A stretch of 64,000 nt of DNA from positions 112,743 through 176,742 of the forward strand of contig JBBSJP010000005.1 of NCBI GenBank assembly GCA_038257155.1. Direction: 5' to 3'. The notes beneath the pieces were generated by a model. It worked only from the letters and a program-made list of their open reading frames with translations. It ran no database searches and was not told the DNA's origin. Positions 34,800 through 44,437 of this stretch are shown in pieces. Each line of letters opens with the position of its first letter. Position 1 is the first letter of the stretch. A program made the position numbers and the translations under genes. This stretch comes from JANJTY01 sp038257155 (GTDB lineage Bacteria > Pseudomonadota > Gammaproteobacteria > Xanthomonadales > Xanthomonadaceae).

Positions 34800-37700
34800 A
34801 TGTCCCTTCGACTTCTTGCCCTGTCAATCGGCGCCGTGCTGTCGGCTGGAGCCGCCGCGAAGGACGATTCCACCCAGACCTGGATCGTCCGCTTCGCCGA
34901 AGCGCCGCTGGCGTCATATGCAGGCCCGAGCACGGCCCAGGACCCGATCCAGGCGCGGCTCAAGGCGACGAGCCCGCTAGTCACTGGTGCGCGCAAGCTG
35001 GATCCGCGTTCGGCCGACTCGATGGCCTATCTGGGTTTTCTCAAGCAACGTCGCGCCGCGCGCCTGGACAAGGCTGAAGCCTTGCTGGCGAGGCCATTGC
35101 CGCCGCGCTTCGTCTACGACATGGTGCTGAACGGCGTAGCCTTGGATTTGACCCCGAACGAAGCCGAGCAATTGCGCAGCCTGCCTGGCGTTGCCGCGGT
35201 CGAACCGGAAGTGGAACGCTGGCTGCAGACCGATGCGGGCCCCGACTGGATCGGCGCGCCCGGGTTCTGGGCCAATCCGGACCTGAGTGCCAGTCGCGGC
35301 GAAGGCATCGTGGTGGGTGTTATCGATACCGGCGTCCGTACCTCGCATCCTTCCTTTGCCGGAACGGCATCGGATGGCTACGTGCACAGCAATCCCCGCG
35401 GCCAGTTCCTTGGGCTCTGCACGCCCGTGCGCTGCAACGGCAAGCTGATCGGCATCCACGAGTTCACTGACGAAGGTGCGCGGGATGGCTCGGATGCCAA
35501 TGGCCACGGCAGTCATGTGGCTGGCACAGCCGTGGGAAACCCGGTCAACGTGTCGGTGGATTTCGGCGACGGGGTGAGTCGTCAGCGGCTGCTTCGAGGC
35601 GTAGCGCCGCGAGCCAACCTGATCAGCTACAAGGCTTGCAAGAACGCCACCGACGACAGCCCGGGCACCTGTCCCACGGCCGGGCTTTTGGCCGCCATCA
35701 ACCAGGCGGTCGCCGACCAGGTTGACGTGATCAACTACAGCATTGGCGGCAAGGCGCGTGATCCCTGGAGTTCCGGCCAGACCGACGCCCTGGCGATGTT
35801 GAACGCGCGACAAGCCGGCATCGTCGTGGTCGTCGCAGCCGGCAACGAAGGACCGGCTGAAGGCAGCATCACCTCGCCCGGCAACGCCCCATGGGTCCTC
35901 ACCGTCGCGGCAGCCAGCCACGACCGGGCGCTGTCGAACCGCGTGCTGGATCTTCAGGGCGGTGATACTCCGGCGCCGGGTGGTGGCGAGCTGGCGGGCG
36001 TTGGGCTTACCCCGGGTATCGGCCTGACCAGCATCGTGCGTGATCCGCTGCAACCGCTGTGCTCGACCGGTAGCGACCTGGATTTCCCTCCTACTGGCGT
36101 CAGCAATCCCTGGAGCGGGCAAGTGTTCGCCGGCCAGCTGGTGGTGTGCCAGCGTGGCGTGCAGGCACGCGTGGCCAAGAGCAACAACGTCCGGCTCGCT
36201 GGTGGCGGCGGCATGATCCTGCTCAACGGCCCGGAAGATGGCGAAAGCATCGTCGCCGATGCGCACAGCATTCCTGCGACGCACCTGGGTAATCAGGCGG
36301 GTCAGCAGCTGCTGACCTGGCTGGCAAGCGGCAGCGGACATCGCGGCCGGCTGGAGGGCATACAGCTGCGCAGCGTGCCGCAGTTCGCCGATGTGTTGGC
36401 AAGCTTCAGTGGCCTTGGCGCGGCGCGATTTGCCGAAGACGCTCTGAAGCCGGACATCAGCGCGCCGGGCGTATCGATACTTGCCGCCGCGCACGACAGC
36501 AATGGTGCAACCTTGAAAGGTGGCACCTCGATGGCGACGCCACATGTGGCCGGGGCCGTTGCCCTGCTGCTGGCCGCACGCCCATCCTGGGGGCCGGCGC
36601 AGGTCGAGTCGGTACTGATGGGCAGTGCCCGCCCGTCGGTGCGCCGCAGCGATGGCGTCGGGCTGGCGTCGCCGTTTGAGCAGGGTGCCGGCCAGGTGGA
36701 TCTCTCCCAGGCATTGTCGGCGGGGCTGTACTTTCCCAATAGCCGGTCGCAGTTCGTGGCTGCCAATCCCTCGCAGGGTGGCCAGCTCGCGAGTCTGAAT
36801 CGCCCTTCGCTCGCGCACGGCGCCTGCTTCGAGCAGTGCAGCCTGCAACGCACCGTGGTGGCCTTGCGTGACAGCGAGTGGAACGTGGAACTCGAGCTTC
36901 CCGATGGCGCGCTGGCGGTCGTCACACCGAGTGAGTTCGAACTGGCCGAGGGCGAGAGTCAGGTGCTCAGCCTGAATTTCGACCTGCGCGCGCAGCATCT
37001 GCCGGGCACTTGGGTGCATGGGGCAGTGCGTCTGGTGTCCAGCAGCGCAGAGGTTCCCGATGTGCGGATGCCGCTGTCGCTGTTCGCGGACCCCGGTGGC
37101 GATGTGGATCGCATCACCATCAATGCAGCGGCGGAGGCCGGGGCGGTCGATGTCCAGCTAGGCAGCTATGTGGCCTTGCCGGAGCCGACATTCTCGGTCA
37201 GCGAACTCGCCACTCCCATGCAGCGCAACTTCTCGCTCAGCCAGGACCCGACCAGGAATGATCCGTATGACAGTTTCGGACCGGGGACACGGGTAGACCA
37301 GATCCGGTTTTCCGAAGGTGGTGGCCCCGGCTGGCTCGAGGTCGAGCTGAGTTCACCCAGCGCGCTGGACGGCGATCTCTTCGTCGGTCTGGACATTGAT
37401 GGCAATGGCCTGCCAAGTGCGGACGAGGAGTTGTGTGATTCGACCAGCGCGCTATCCAGCGAGCGCTGCCTGATCGAGGTCGAACAGACCAGCGCGGATG
37501 CAACCTACTGGATCCTGGTTCAAAACGTGCAGGGCTCGGGCGGCTCTGCCGTATTCAATATGCGCGCGAATGCAGTCCGTCTCGCGCCTGCCGACGCCGG
37601 CATTGGCAGCATCGGCCCCGGTGCCGTGGCTTCCGGCGAAGATCTTGATTTGCGCCTGTTCTGGGATATGCCTTTCCTGGAGCCTGGCCACACCCGCAGT

Positions 37701-38873
37701 GGCTATCTGCTGCCAGGCAACATTCCCGGCCGCGAGGGCCTGTTGGGGCCTGTCCGCATTGACGTTATTCGCAGCGCTGTGTCGACTTCGGTTTCCCGTG
37801 CCCTGGTTCCGAACCGGGCGAGGCGCCTGGAGCTCAGCGCTGGAGCCGCGCAGGACCGCTATTTCATCGACGTGCCGCCCAATGCGAGCCGGCTTGCGCT
37901 CAGCAGCGAAGGTGTCGGCAATGTCTCGCTGTACCTGGCACGCGACGCCCAGCCAGGCAATCCGCAAGTCGGCCCGGCTCCGCCGCGCAGCAGCGCGGCA
38001 GCGGTCGCTGACGGTATCGGAGCCAACAAGTCGGTGTCGCTTGCGGGCGCACAGTTGACGCCGGGGCGCTGGTACCTCACTCCGGTCAATACCGGCACGT
38101 TCACTGCCAAGATCACGCTCACGGCGACGCTTGAATACGATCAGCCACGCGCCGATCCGGCGCCGGGCGCCTGGTACAACCCGGCACGTTCCGGCGCCGG
38201 CATCTATGTCTACCGGGCAGAGGGCGTCGGTGTCTGGGGCATGGTCTGGTACACCTACGAGGCAGACGGCAGCCCGGTCTGGTATCTGGGCAGCACGCCC
38301 AAGCCCGGACCCGATGCGGGCATATGGACGATACCGCTGGAGCGTTACAGCTGGAATGGCGTGCGGGCGCGTGGCGTGCCGGTGGGCGAGGCGGTACTGA
38401 GCCTGACCGAGGATGATCGCTTGCAGTTCAGCTGGAATGTCCTGGGCGAAACCGGCAGCGAACCACTCCAGCTCATTCCCCAGCCCACCTGCGCAGCCGG
38501 GCCGCTGGACGTGTCAGGTCTTTGGTACTCGCCCAGCCGTCCTGGCTTCGGCTACAGCGTGCTGGTAGCGCAGAGCGTCGAGTCCTTCGTCAGCTACCTC
38601 TACGATGGTGAAGGCCGGCCGCGCTGGCTGAGTGCCACCAGCGGGCCCTTCGGCTCGGCCGAAACCCTGGAGCTGCGTCAGTACAGCGGCTTCTGCCCGC
38701 TCTGTGCCTTCACTGCGCCAAGCACCCAGGTGGTTGGCAGCCTGACCCGCAGCTACGCGGCTGGCAGCATTGCCAGCATCGCACTGCAGGCTGACTTCCT
38801 GGCACCGCTGAGCGGCAGCTGGAGTCAGTCGGCCGCAACCATCTCGCTGGCCGACCTTGGCGGCTGCCCCTGA
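34800..38873 (+). CDS. Large secreted subtilisin-like (S8) peptidase with PA insert and C-terminal WY-rich repeats
   Basis: 1357 aa. A signal peptide (LALSIGAVLSAGAAA) and an I9-type propeptide (TWIVRFAEAPLASYAG) precede the catalytic domain: Asp176 (GVIDTGVRTSHPSF), His236 (NGHGSHVAGTA) and Ser577 (GTSMATPHVAGA). A PA domain is inserted (about 400-510; VFAGQLVVCQRGVQARVAKS). Fn3-like and prepeptidase-like beta domains follow. The last 240 residues contain two related units, GAWYNPARSGAGIYVY with WYTYEADGSPVWYLG and GLWYSPSRPGFGYSVLVAQ with YLYDGEGRPRWL, a repeat common in secreted proteins of Xanthomonadales. It probably degrades proteins outside the cell. Confidence 0.9.
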   Translation: MSLRLLALSIGAVLSAGAAAKDDSTQTWIVRFAEAPLASYAGPSTAQDPIQARLKATSPLVTGARKLDPRSADSMAYLGFLKQRRAARLDKAEALLARPLPPRFVYDMVLNGVALDLTPNEAEQLRSLPGVAAVEPEVERWLQTDAGPDWIGAPGFWANPDLSASRGEGIVVGVIDTGVRTSHPSFAGTASDGYVHSNPRGQFLGLCTPVRCNGKLIGIHEFTDEGARDGSDANGHGSHVAGTAVGNPVNVSVDFGDGVSRQRLLRGVAPRANLISYKACKNATDDSPGTCPTAGLLAAINQAVADQVDVINYSIGGKARDPWSSGQTDALAMLNARQAGIVVVVAAGNEGPAEGSITSPGNAPWVLTVAAASHDRALSNRVLDLQGGDTPAPGGGELAGVGLTPGIGLTSIVRDPLQPLCSTGSDLDFPPTGVSNPWSGQVFAGQLVVCQRGVQARVAKSNNVRLAGGGGMILLNGPEDGESIVADAHSIPATHLGNQAGQQLLTWLASGSGHRGRLEGIQLRSVPQFADVLASFSGLGAARFAEDALKPDISAPGVSILAAAHDSNGATLKGGTSMATPHVAGAVALLLAARPSWGPAQVESVLMGSARPSVRRSDGVGLASPFEQGAGQVDLSQALSAGLYFPNSRSQFVAANPSQGGQLASLNRPSLAHGACFEQCSLQRTVVALRDSEWNVELELPDGALAVVTPSEFELAEGESQVLSLNFDLRAQHLPGTWVHGAVRLVSSSAEVPDVRMPLSLFADPGGDVDRITINAAAEAGAVDVQLGSYVALPEPTFSVSELATPMQRNFSLSQDPTRNDPYDSFGPGTRVDQIRFSEGGGPGWLEVELSSPSALDGDLFVGLDIDGNGLPSADEELCDSTSALSSERCLIEVEQTSADATYWILVQNVQGSGGSAVFNMRANAVRLAPADAGIGSIGPGAVASGEDLDLRLFWDMPFLEPGHTRSGYLLPGNIPGREGLLGPVRIDVIRSAVSTSVSRALVPNRARRLELSAGAAQDRYFIDVPPNASRLALSSEGVGNVSLYLARDAQPGNPQVGPAPPRSSAAAVADGIGANKSVSLAGAQLTPGRWYLTPVNTGTFTAKITLTATLEYDQPRADPAPGAWYNPARSGAGIYVYRAEGVGVWGMVWYTYEADGSPVWYLGSTPKPGPDAGIWTIPLERYSWNGVRARGVPVGEAVLSLTEDDRLQFSWNVLGETGSEPLQLIPQPTCAAGPLDVSGLWYSPSRPGFGYSVLVAQSVESFVSYLYDGEGRPRWLSATSGPFGSAETLELRQYSGFCPLCAFTAPSTQVVGSLTRSYAAGSIASIALQADFLAPLSGSWSQSAATISLADLGGCP

Positions 38874-38881
38874 TGACAGAG

Positions 38882-38911
38882 CGATGCGGTGATCCGCGGA
38901 TCACCGCATCG
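38882..38911 (+). terminator. 30-bp perfect palindrome after the peptidase
   Basis: CGATGCGGTGATCCG followed by its exact inverse forms a 13-bp stem with a tight 4-base loop, right after the stop of the peptidase and 38 bases before the aminotransferase. No T-run follows, so termination may be Rho-assisted; mRNA stabilisation is equally possible. Confidence 0.5.
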
Positions 38912-38948
38912 GGCTAAACTCGCCCGCTGTCGTCAGTTCCGGAATCCC

Positions 38949-40097
38949 ATGCATATCGAGTCAAAGCTGCCGCGCGTCGGCACCACGATTTTCACGGTCA
39001 TGTCGCAGCTGGCGGCGCAACACCAGGCAGTCAACCTGGGTCAGGGATTCCCCGATTTCGAAGTGCCTGAGTTCCTGCGTGAGGCCCTGGCGCGCGCCAT
39101 GCTCGCCGGGCACAACCAGTACGCGCCAATGACCGGCATCGCCGCGCTGCGCGAGCAGATCGCGGCGAAGACCCAGCGCCTGTACGGGCGGCCGATCAAT
39201 GCCGATTCCGAAGTGACCGTGACCAGCGGCGCCACCGAGGCGATCTTCGCTGCGATCCATGGTCTTGTGGCCGCAGGCGAGGAGGTGATCGTGCTGGATC
39301 CCTGCTATGACTGCTACGAACCGGCCATCGATCTGGCAGGTGCAAGAGCCGTGCACGTGCCTTTGCGTGATGGCGATTTTTCGGTCGACTGGCAGCGCGT
39401 ACGGGATGCGATCAGTCCGCGCACCCGCATGCTGATGATAAACAGCCCGCACAACCCCAGCGGCGCGGTGCTGTCGGCTGAGGACCTCGACATCCTGGCG
39501 GAAATCCTGCGTGAGACCCGCATCGTCCTGCTTTCCGATGAGGTTTACGAGCACATCATCTTTGACGGAGCCGCGCATCAGAGCGTGCTGCGTCATGCCG
39601 AACTGGCCGAGCGCAGCGTGGTGATCTCGTCCTTCGGCAAGACCTATCACTGCACCGGCTGGAAGGTTGGCTACGCCATTGCGCCTGCGGCGATCTCGGC
39701 CGAGTTCCGCAAGGTGCACCAGTACCTGACCTTTTGCACCTTTGCGCCGGCGCAGTGGGCGTTTGCCGAGATGATCGAGCGGCATCCCGAGCACTACCTG
39801 GAGCTGCCCGCCTTCTACGAGGCCAAGCGCGATCGCTTCCGCGCCCTGCTGGCAGGCAGTCGCTTCCGCCTGCTGCCGGTGCCGGGTGGGTACTTCCAGC
39901 TGATCGATTACAGCGATGTCAGCGACCTCGACGATCGGGCGTTCTGCGAATGGTTGACCCGCGAGCATGGCGTGGCCTCGATTCCGCTCTCGCCGTTCTA
40001 TGCCGAAGCACCGAATGGGCAAAGGCTGGCGCGTCTGTGCTTTGCGAAGACCGACAAGACCATGGACGCGGCGGCGGAGAGGTTGAATCGGGTTTAG
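38949..40097 (+). CDS. Methionine/glutamine aminotransferase (YbdL-like)
   Basis: 382 aa. A fold-type I PLP enzyme: NQYAPMTGIAALREQIA, NSPHNPSGAV and the Schiff-base lysine K231 in SSFGKTYHCTGWKVG. GFPDFEVPEFLREAL near the start matches YbdL/kynurenine aminotransferase relatives that favour methionine or glutamine with 2-oxoacids. The omega-amidase gene starting 166 bases downstream would remove the 2-oxoglutaramate product, supporting a role in 2-oxoacid repair or methionine salvage. Confidence 0.85.
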   Translation: MHIESKLPRVGTTIFTVMSQLAAQHQAVNLGQGFPDFEVPEFLREALARAMLAGHNQYAPMTGIAALREQIAAKTQRLYGRPINADSEVTVTSGATEAIFAAIHGLVAAGEEVIVLDPCYDCYEPAIDLAGARAVHVPLRDGDFSVDWQRVRDAISPRTRMLMINSPHNPSGAVLSAEDLDILAEILRETRIVLLSDEVYEHIIFDGAAHQSVLRHAELAERSVVISSFGKTYHCTGWKVGYAIAPAAISAEFRKVHQYLTFCTFAPAQWAFAEMIERHPEHYLELPAFYEAKRDRFRALLAGSRFRLLPVPGGYFQLIDYSDVSDLDDRAFCEWLTREHGVASIPLSPFYAEAPNGQRLARLCFAKTDKTMDAAAERLNRV

Positions 40098-40112
40098 CTT
40101 GTCTGGGGTCAG

Positions 40113-40161
40113 AAGTCAGTGCGTGAGTTAGTAAGTGAGTCAGTGAGTCAGTAGGTCAGTT
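40113..40161. repeat. Degenerate GTCA/GTGA tetranucleotide repeat
   Basis: About twelve imperfect four-base units (GTCA, GTGA, GTTA, GTAA, GTAG) run from the 40110s to 40161, between the aminotransferase and amidase. It is outside any coding frame I support. Confidence 0.6.
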
Positions 40162-40263
40162 GCATGGGATCACGCGACGTGGAGGTCGCCGCGTCGCAAA
40201 CCTGCTTTGCCGGCAAGGGCCATCTCTGGGCCAACCAATCGAAGTACATCCGAGAAAACCAAC

Positions 40264-41073
40264 ATGTCGTCCCTACGTGTGTCTCTCGTGCAGGCCGAAA
40301 CCGTCTGGCACGACGCCGCTGCCAATCGTGAGCTCTACGGGCGGCTGATTGCGCCGCTGGCTGGCAAGTCCGATCTGGTGGTGTTGCCGGAGACGTTTAC
40401 CAGCGGATTTTCCAACGACGCAGTAAACGATGCCGAGGACATGAACGGGCCAAGCGTCGCCTGGATGCGGGAAAAAGCGCGCGAGCTGGGCGTGGTTCTC
40501 ACCGGCAGCGTGGTGATCCGCGAAGCCGGGGCAGTGTTCAATCGACTGCTGTGGGCACAGCCGGACGGCAGCCTGCAACACTACGACAAACGTCACCTGT
40601 TTCGCATGGCAGGCGAGCACCAGCGCTACGCGCCGGGCCGCGCCCGGCCCCTGTTTCACCTGGGGGAATGGCGGATCCTGCCGCAGGTTTGCTATGACCT
40701 GCGTTTTCCTGTGTTTTCGCGCAATCGCGTCAGCGGAGCCGAGGGCGCGCTGGAATACGACTTGCTGCTCTATGTCGCCAATTGGCCCGCGCCACGCCGT
40801 CAGCATTGGCGCACCCTGCTACGCGCCCGCGCCATCGAAAACCTCGCCTGGTGCATCGGGGTGAATCGTGCCGGTAGTGACGGCAATGGCATCGCCTACG
40901 CGGGCGACAGCGCGGTGATCGACTTCCTCGGCGAGCCGCTGGTCGAACTGGGGCCAGCCGCCCAAGTCGCCACAACAACCATGTCACGTGACGCGTTACT
41001 GGCGCATCGCGAGCGATTCCCGGCACATAGAGATGCCGACGGCTTCGAATTGGGTGAAGTTCCAAGCCGATAG
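40264..41073 (+). CDS. Omega-amidase of the nitrilase superfamily (YafV-like)
   Basis: 269 aa from ATG 40264. The catalytic triad is Glu43 (VLPETFTSGF), Lys109 (HYDKRHLF) and Cys143 (QVCYDLRFP). The family (YafV, Nit2) hydrolyses 2-oxoglutaramate or 2-oxosuccinamate, the products of glutamine or asparagine transamination. Pairing with the aminotransferase upstream is consistent with that job. Confidence 0.85.
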   Translation: MSSLRVSLVQAETVWHDAAANRELYGRLIAPLAGKSDLVVLPETFTSGFSNDAVNDAEDMNGPSVAWMREKARELGVVLTGSVVIREAGAVFNRLLWAQPDGSLQHYDKRHLFRMAGEHQRYAPGRARPLFHLGEWRILPQVCYDLRFPVFSRNRVSGAEGALEYDLLLYVANWPAPRRQHWRTLLRARAIENLAWCIGVNRAGSDGNGIAYAGDSAVIDFLGEPLVELGPAAQVATTTMSRDALLAHRERFPAHRDADGFELGEVPSR

Positions 41074-41229
41074 ACAGCTGAATGTCCCATTTGTGCGCCG
41101 AACTGCGTTACTCATCACTGAAACCGAGCGGCATGGATGTTGTCGCGGTCCGGTTCCGCCTTGGTGAAGAAAGCGTCTAGAATCCATCAACCGGCCACTG
41201 GTCGGGTCCAGTCGAACGAGGAGACTGCA

Positions 41230-41937
41230 ATGAAGAAGGCTTTTGTGGGGGTAGCACTGCTATTGGCAGGTGCATGTGGCGTGGCAGCGGCGCAGGACAA
41301 GCCGAGTGTGGGCGTGATCGAATTCAAGAACGAGTCGGGCGCCGGCTGGTGGCGTGGCGGCGTGGGCTGGGAGCTGTCCGGCATGCTGTCGAACGAGCTT
41401 GCGGCAACCAACTCATTTCGTGTGGTCGAGCGCAGCAAGCTGGAATCGGTTCTCTCTGAGCAGGATCTTGCCGCTTCCGGTCGGGTGAATCCGGCCACCG
41501 GCGCGCGCATGGGCAAACTGACCGGCGCTGACTATCTGGTCGCCGGTACCGTGACGTCGTACGAAGAAGGTACCAAGAGCACCGGCGGCGGCATCGCTAT
41601 CCGGGGTATCTCGCTCGGTGGCAAGAAGAGCGAAGCCTATGTGGCGATCGACATTCGTGTGATCAATTCAACCACCGGCGAAATCGACTTCGTGCGCACC
41701 ATTGAAGGTACGGCCAAGAGCTCGGGCATGTCGGTTGGCGTGTATCGGGGCGGATTTGGTGGCAACCTGGCGCAGGAGAACAACACCCCTGCCGGCAAGG
41801 CGATTCGTGCCGCGCTGGTGGAAATCACCGACTACCTTGCTTGCGTCATGGTGCAGAAAGACAGCTGCATCAACGAGTACCAGGCCAAGGAATCGCGTCG
41901 TCGCGACAGCAGCCGTGGTGCGCTGAAACTGAACTAA
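41230..41937 (+). CDS. CsgG/HfaB-related secreted protein
   Basis: 235 aa, ATG 41230 with GAGGAG upstream. A signal peptide (KAFVGVALLLAGACGVAAAQ) with a Cys at 16 could serve as a lipobox (LAGAC). The fold is the CsgG core: VGVIEFKNES, then NSFRVVERSKLESVLSEQ and GADYLVAGTVTSY. CsgG forms the curli pore in the outer membrane; the other curli genes are absent, so this is likely one of the stand-alone CsgG-like envelope proteins. A strong terminator follows. Confidence 0.8.
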   Translation: MKKAFVGVALLLAGACGVAAAQDKPSVGVIEFKNESGAGWWRGGVGWELSGMLSNELAATNSFRVVERSKLESVLSEQDLAASGRVNPATGARMGKLTGADYLVAGTVTSYEEGTKSTGGGIAIRGISLGGKKSEAYVAIDIRVINSTTGEIDFVRTIEGTAKSSGMSVGVYRGGFGGNLAQENNTPAGKAIRAALVEITDYLACVMVQKDSCINEYQAKESRRRDSSRGALKLN

Positions 41938-41960
41938 ACGTTCGCGTCACCTTGCTACAA

Positions 41961-41998
41961 AAAAGGGCGGTGTCCGCGAGGACACCGCCCTTTTCTTG
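41961..41998. terminator. Strong terminator, probably bidirectional
   Basis: AAAAGGGCGGTGTCC (41961-41975) pairs with GGACACCGCCCTTTT (41980-41994) around a GCGA loop, followed by CTTGTC. The stem begins with an A-run on the other strand, so it can also end rluB transcription from the minus strand. Confidence 0.9.
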
Positions 41999-42041
41999 TC
42001 TGGATTACCAGCCGCAAGTCTGAGCCTGCGCAGGCAAGTTC

Positions 42042-43559
42042 TCAGCCGTCGCTGCGCGGGCCTCGCGGTCCGCGCGGGCCGCGAGGCGGCCCAGCGGGAC
42101 GACCGCGAGGAGCACCGCCCGGACCTGAGCGCGAGGGGCCGCCACCTGGACCAGAACGTGCGGGACCGCCACCTGGACCCGAACGGGGGCCCGCGCCACG
42201 TGGTGCGCCGCCCGGGCCGCCGGGGCCGCCCGGACCCGGACGTGGTCCGCCGGGCTTGCGCGGGCCGCCAGGGCCGGGTTTGCCGGCCGGCTTGCCGCGC
42301 ACGTCGGCGGCAGGACGTCGTTTTGCCAGGGTGTGCGTGGTCAGTTCCACCGCGTTGCTGCTGTCTGGCACATACCAGCTGCGGAATTCGGTGGGGTTGT
42401 GCTGGTAGCCAGGTGCCTGACGCCCGTCACCTGCGCCGGCCGGACGCGGTTTGCGCGGGCCGGACGCTGCCGGACGGCCACCCGGCTTGCCGCCTGGCGC
42501 GCCACCCGGCCCCTTGCGCGGACCGCCGCGTCCAGGTGCGCCGGCACCGGCGCCGTACTTCTTGCGCGGGCCGCTGCGGCGTCCAGGGCCATCGTCGCGG
42601 ATGCGATCGAAGGCGCGCGCCTCACGGCCTTCGTCCTCGGCGTAACTGCCATTGACGTAAGCCTTGGCACTGCCGCCTTCAGGCACGACTTCGGTGGTTC
42701 TGGCCTTGGCACGCCGCTGGCCAATGACCGGCTGCAGCGACAATACCGGCGTCACCGCAGCCAGGCCCAGCTTCTTGCGCATGGACAGGATCAGATCCGC
42801 CGGCAGCTCTTCGGTTTGCCCGCGCTTGAGCAGGCGCGGCAACACTACATCGCCGTAGCGAACCCGTTTCAGGCGGCTGACCTGGAAACCCTGTGATTCC
42901 CACAGCCGGCGCACTTCGCGGTTGCGGCCTTCGGCAACCACGACGCGGAACCAGTCATGGCTCTCGCTGCCGCCGATCCGTTCGATCTCGTCGAAACGCG
43001 CCGGACCATCATCCAGTTCCACGCCACGTTTCAGGCGATGGATCACCGCTTCATCGATGCTGCCGTGGATCCGGCAGACGTATTCGCGCTGCACTTCACC
43101 CGACGGGTGCATCAGAGCGTTTGCCAGTTCGCCGTCGGTGGTGAGCAGCAGCAGACCGGTGGTATTGATATCGAGCCGGCCGACGGCGATCCAGCGCGAA
43201 CCCTTCAGTGGCGGCAGGGCTTCGAAGATCGTCGGGCGTCCCTCGGGGTCTTCACGCGTGGTGACTTCGCCCTCCGGCTTGTTGTAGATCAACACGCGCG
43301 AAGGCTCGCTCACCGCCGAAACCACGAAGACCTTGCCATCCAGCTCTACGCGGTCGCCGCTGCCGACCAGATCGCCGATGCCGGCAATCTTGCCATTGAC
43401 CTGCACTTCACCACGGCCGATGCGTTCTTCCAGCGCGCGGCGCGATCCCAGGCCGGATTGCGCCAGCACCTTGTGCAGGCGCTCCTCGGTGCGCTCTGCG
43501 CGCGGGCCGTCGCTTTCGTCGCGTTTCAGGGAGAGGGTCTTGCGGGGGGTATCGCTCAT
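42042..43559 (-). CDS. rluB: 23S rRNA pseudouridine-2605 synthase RluB with long Arg/Gly/Pro tail
   Basis: 505 aa. The S4 domain (RLHKVLAQSGLGSRRALEER, about 27-75) is followed by the catalytic domain with GRLDINTTGLLLLT and the active-site Asp130. It modifies U2605 of 23S rRNA. After about residue 270 the protein is disordered: a basic Lys/Arg/Gly/Ala region, then some 90 residues of Gly, Pro and Arg. The tail is longer than in most RluB proteins (E. coli about 290 aa) and may add nonspecific RNA binding. It overlaps scpB by 4 bases. Confidence 0.9.
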   Translation of the reverse strand: MSDTPRKTLSLKRDESDGPRAERTEERLHKVLAQSGLGSRRALEERIGRGEVQVNGKIAGIGDLVGSGDRVELDGKVFVVSAVSEPSRVLIYNKPEGEVTTREDPEGRPTIFEALPPLKGSRWIAVGRLDINTTGLLLLTTDGELANALMHPSGEVQREYVCRIHGSIDEAVIHRLKRGVELDDGPARFDEIERIGGSESHDWFRVVVAEGRNREVRRLWESQGFQVSRLKRVRYGDVVLPRLLKRGQTEELPADLILSMRKKLGLAAVTPVLSLQPVIGQRRAKARTTEVVPEGGSAKAYVNGSYAEDEGREARAFDRIRDDGPGRRSGPRKKYGAGAGAPGRGGPRKGPGGAPGGKPGGRPAASGPRKPRPAGAGDGRQAPGYQHNPTEFRSWYVPDSSNAVELTTHTLAKRRPAADVRGKPAGKPGPGGPRKPGGPRPGPGGPGGPGGAPRGAGPRSGPGGGPARSGPGGGPSRSGPGGAPRGRPAGPPRGPRGPRGPRSDG

Positions 43560-44431
43560 GAATTGTGCTCCGGCAGCGCCGTGGAGTCGGCCTCGCTGCC
43601 CTGGGTTGGGTGTTCGGAATCGGGTTGTGAGTCGGGGCCGGAGGTATCGGCGGTTGCGAGGTCATCCGTGGCCTGAGCCGCATCGAACTCGGCCGCTTCG
43701 GCCTGAAGCCCAGGTGCGACTTCGCCTGCCTCATGCCCAGCGTGGATGCGCTCGTTGTGGTCGACCGTTTCGTCCGCCGCCTCAACGGCTTCCGGTTCGG
43801 TGCTGTCGATGGCTTCGGGATCTGCCTCGGCAGCCACGCCGGCAAAGGCATCCTGGGGAAGTTCGAGTACCGCCGGCTCCAGACTGAGCTGGGGCTCGAA
43901 GTCGGGAATGTCGCGCAGCTCCGACAAGGGTGGCAGCTGGTCGAGGCTCTTGAGGTTGAAGTAATCGAGGAAGGCTCGCGTGGTGCCGAACAGCGCAGGG
44001 CGGCCGGGAACATCACGATGACCGACCACGCGAATCCATTCGCGGTCTTCCAGGGTGCGGACGATGTGGCTGCTGACCGTGACACCGCGGATCTGTTCGA
44101 TCTCGCCGCGCGTGATCGGCTGGCGGTAGGCAATCAGTGCCAGGGTTTCCAGCTGGGCGCGTGAGTAGCGCGTCTGGCGCTCGGCCCAGAGCCTTCCGAC
44201 CCAGGGCTGGACTTCATCGCGCACCTGGAAGCGGAAGCCCGAGGCGACTTCGATCAGCTCGACGCCGCGCTCACCGGATTCTGCGCGCAATGCCTCCAGA
44301 GCGCGCTCAATCATGCCGGACTCGGCCGGCTGATCCTCGGGAAACAGCGCGCCCAGCTGGGTCAGGTTGAGCGGCTGCCCGGCAGCCAGCAGGGCGGCTT
44401 CGATGATGCGTTTGATCAGTGCGGAATCCAT
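43556..44431 (-). CDS. scpB: Segregation and condensation protein B, with acidic tail
   Basis: 291 aa. The two winged-helix parts are clear: IIEAALLAAGQPLNLTQLGALF and SRAQLETLALIAYRQPITRGEIEQ. ScpB binds ScpA and the SMC-kleisin complex to compact the chromosome. The last 100 residues are acidic and low-complexity, beyond the usual length of around 200. Its partner ScpA is 6 bases upstream. Confidence 0.9.
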   Translation of the reverse strand: MDSALIKRIIEAALLAAGQPLNLTQLGALFPEDQPAESGMIERALEALRAESGERGVELIEVASGFRFQVRDEVQPWVGRLWAERQTRYSRAQLETLALIAYRQPITRGEIEQIRGVTVSSHIVRTLEDREWIRVVGHRDVPGRPALFGTTRAFLDYFNLKSLDQLPPLSELRDIPDFEPQLSLEPAVLELPQDAFAGVAAEADPEAIDSTEPEAVEAADETVDHNERIHAGHEAGEVAPGLQAEAAEFDAAQATDDLATADTSGPDSQPDSEHPTQGSEADSTALPEHNS

Positions 44432-44437
44432 TCGAAA

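Noticed and set aside
34977..37019. 680-aa open frame on the minus strand within the subtilase gene
   Set aside because: It mirrors a strong secreted peptidase on the plus strand with all catalytic motifs; the frame is a by-product of high GC and has no recognisable domain.
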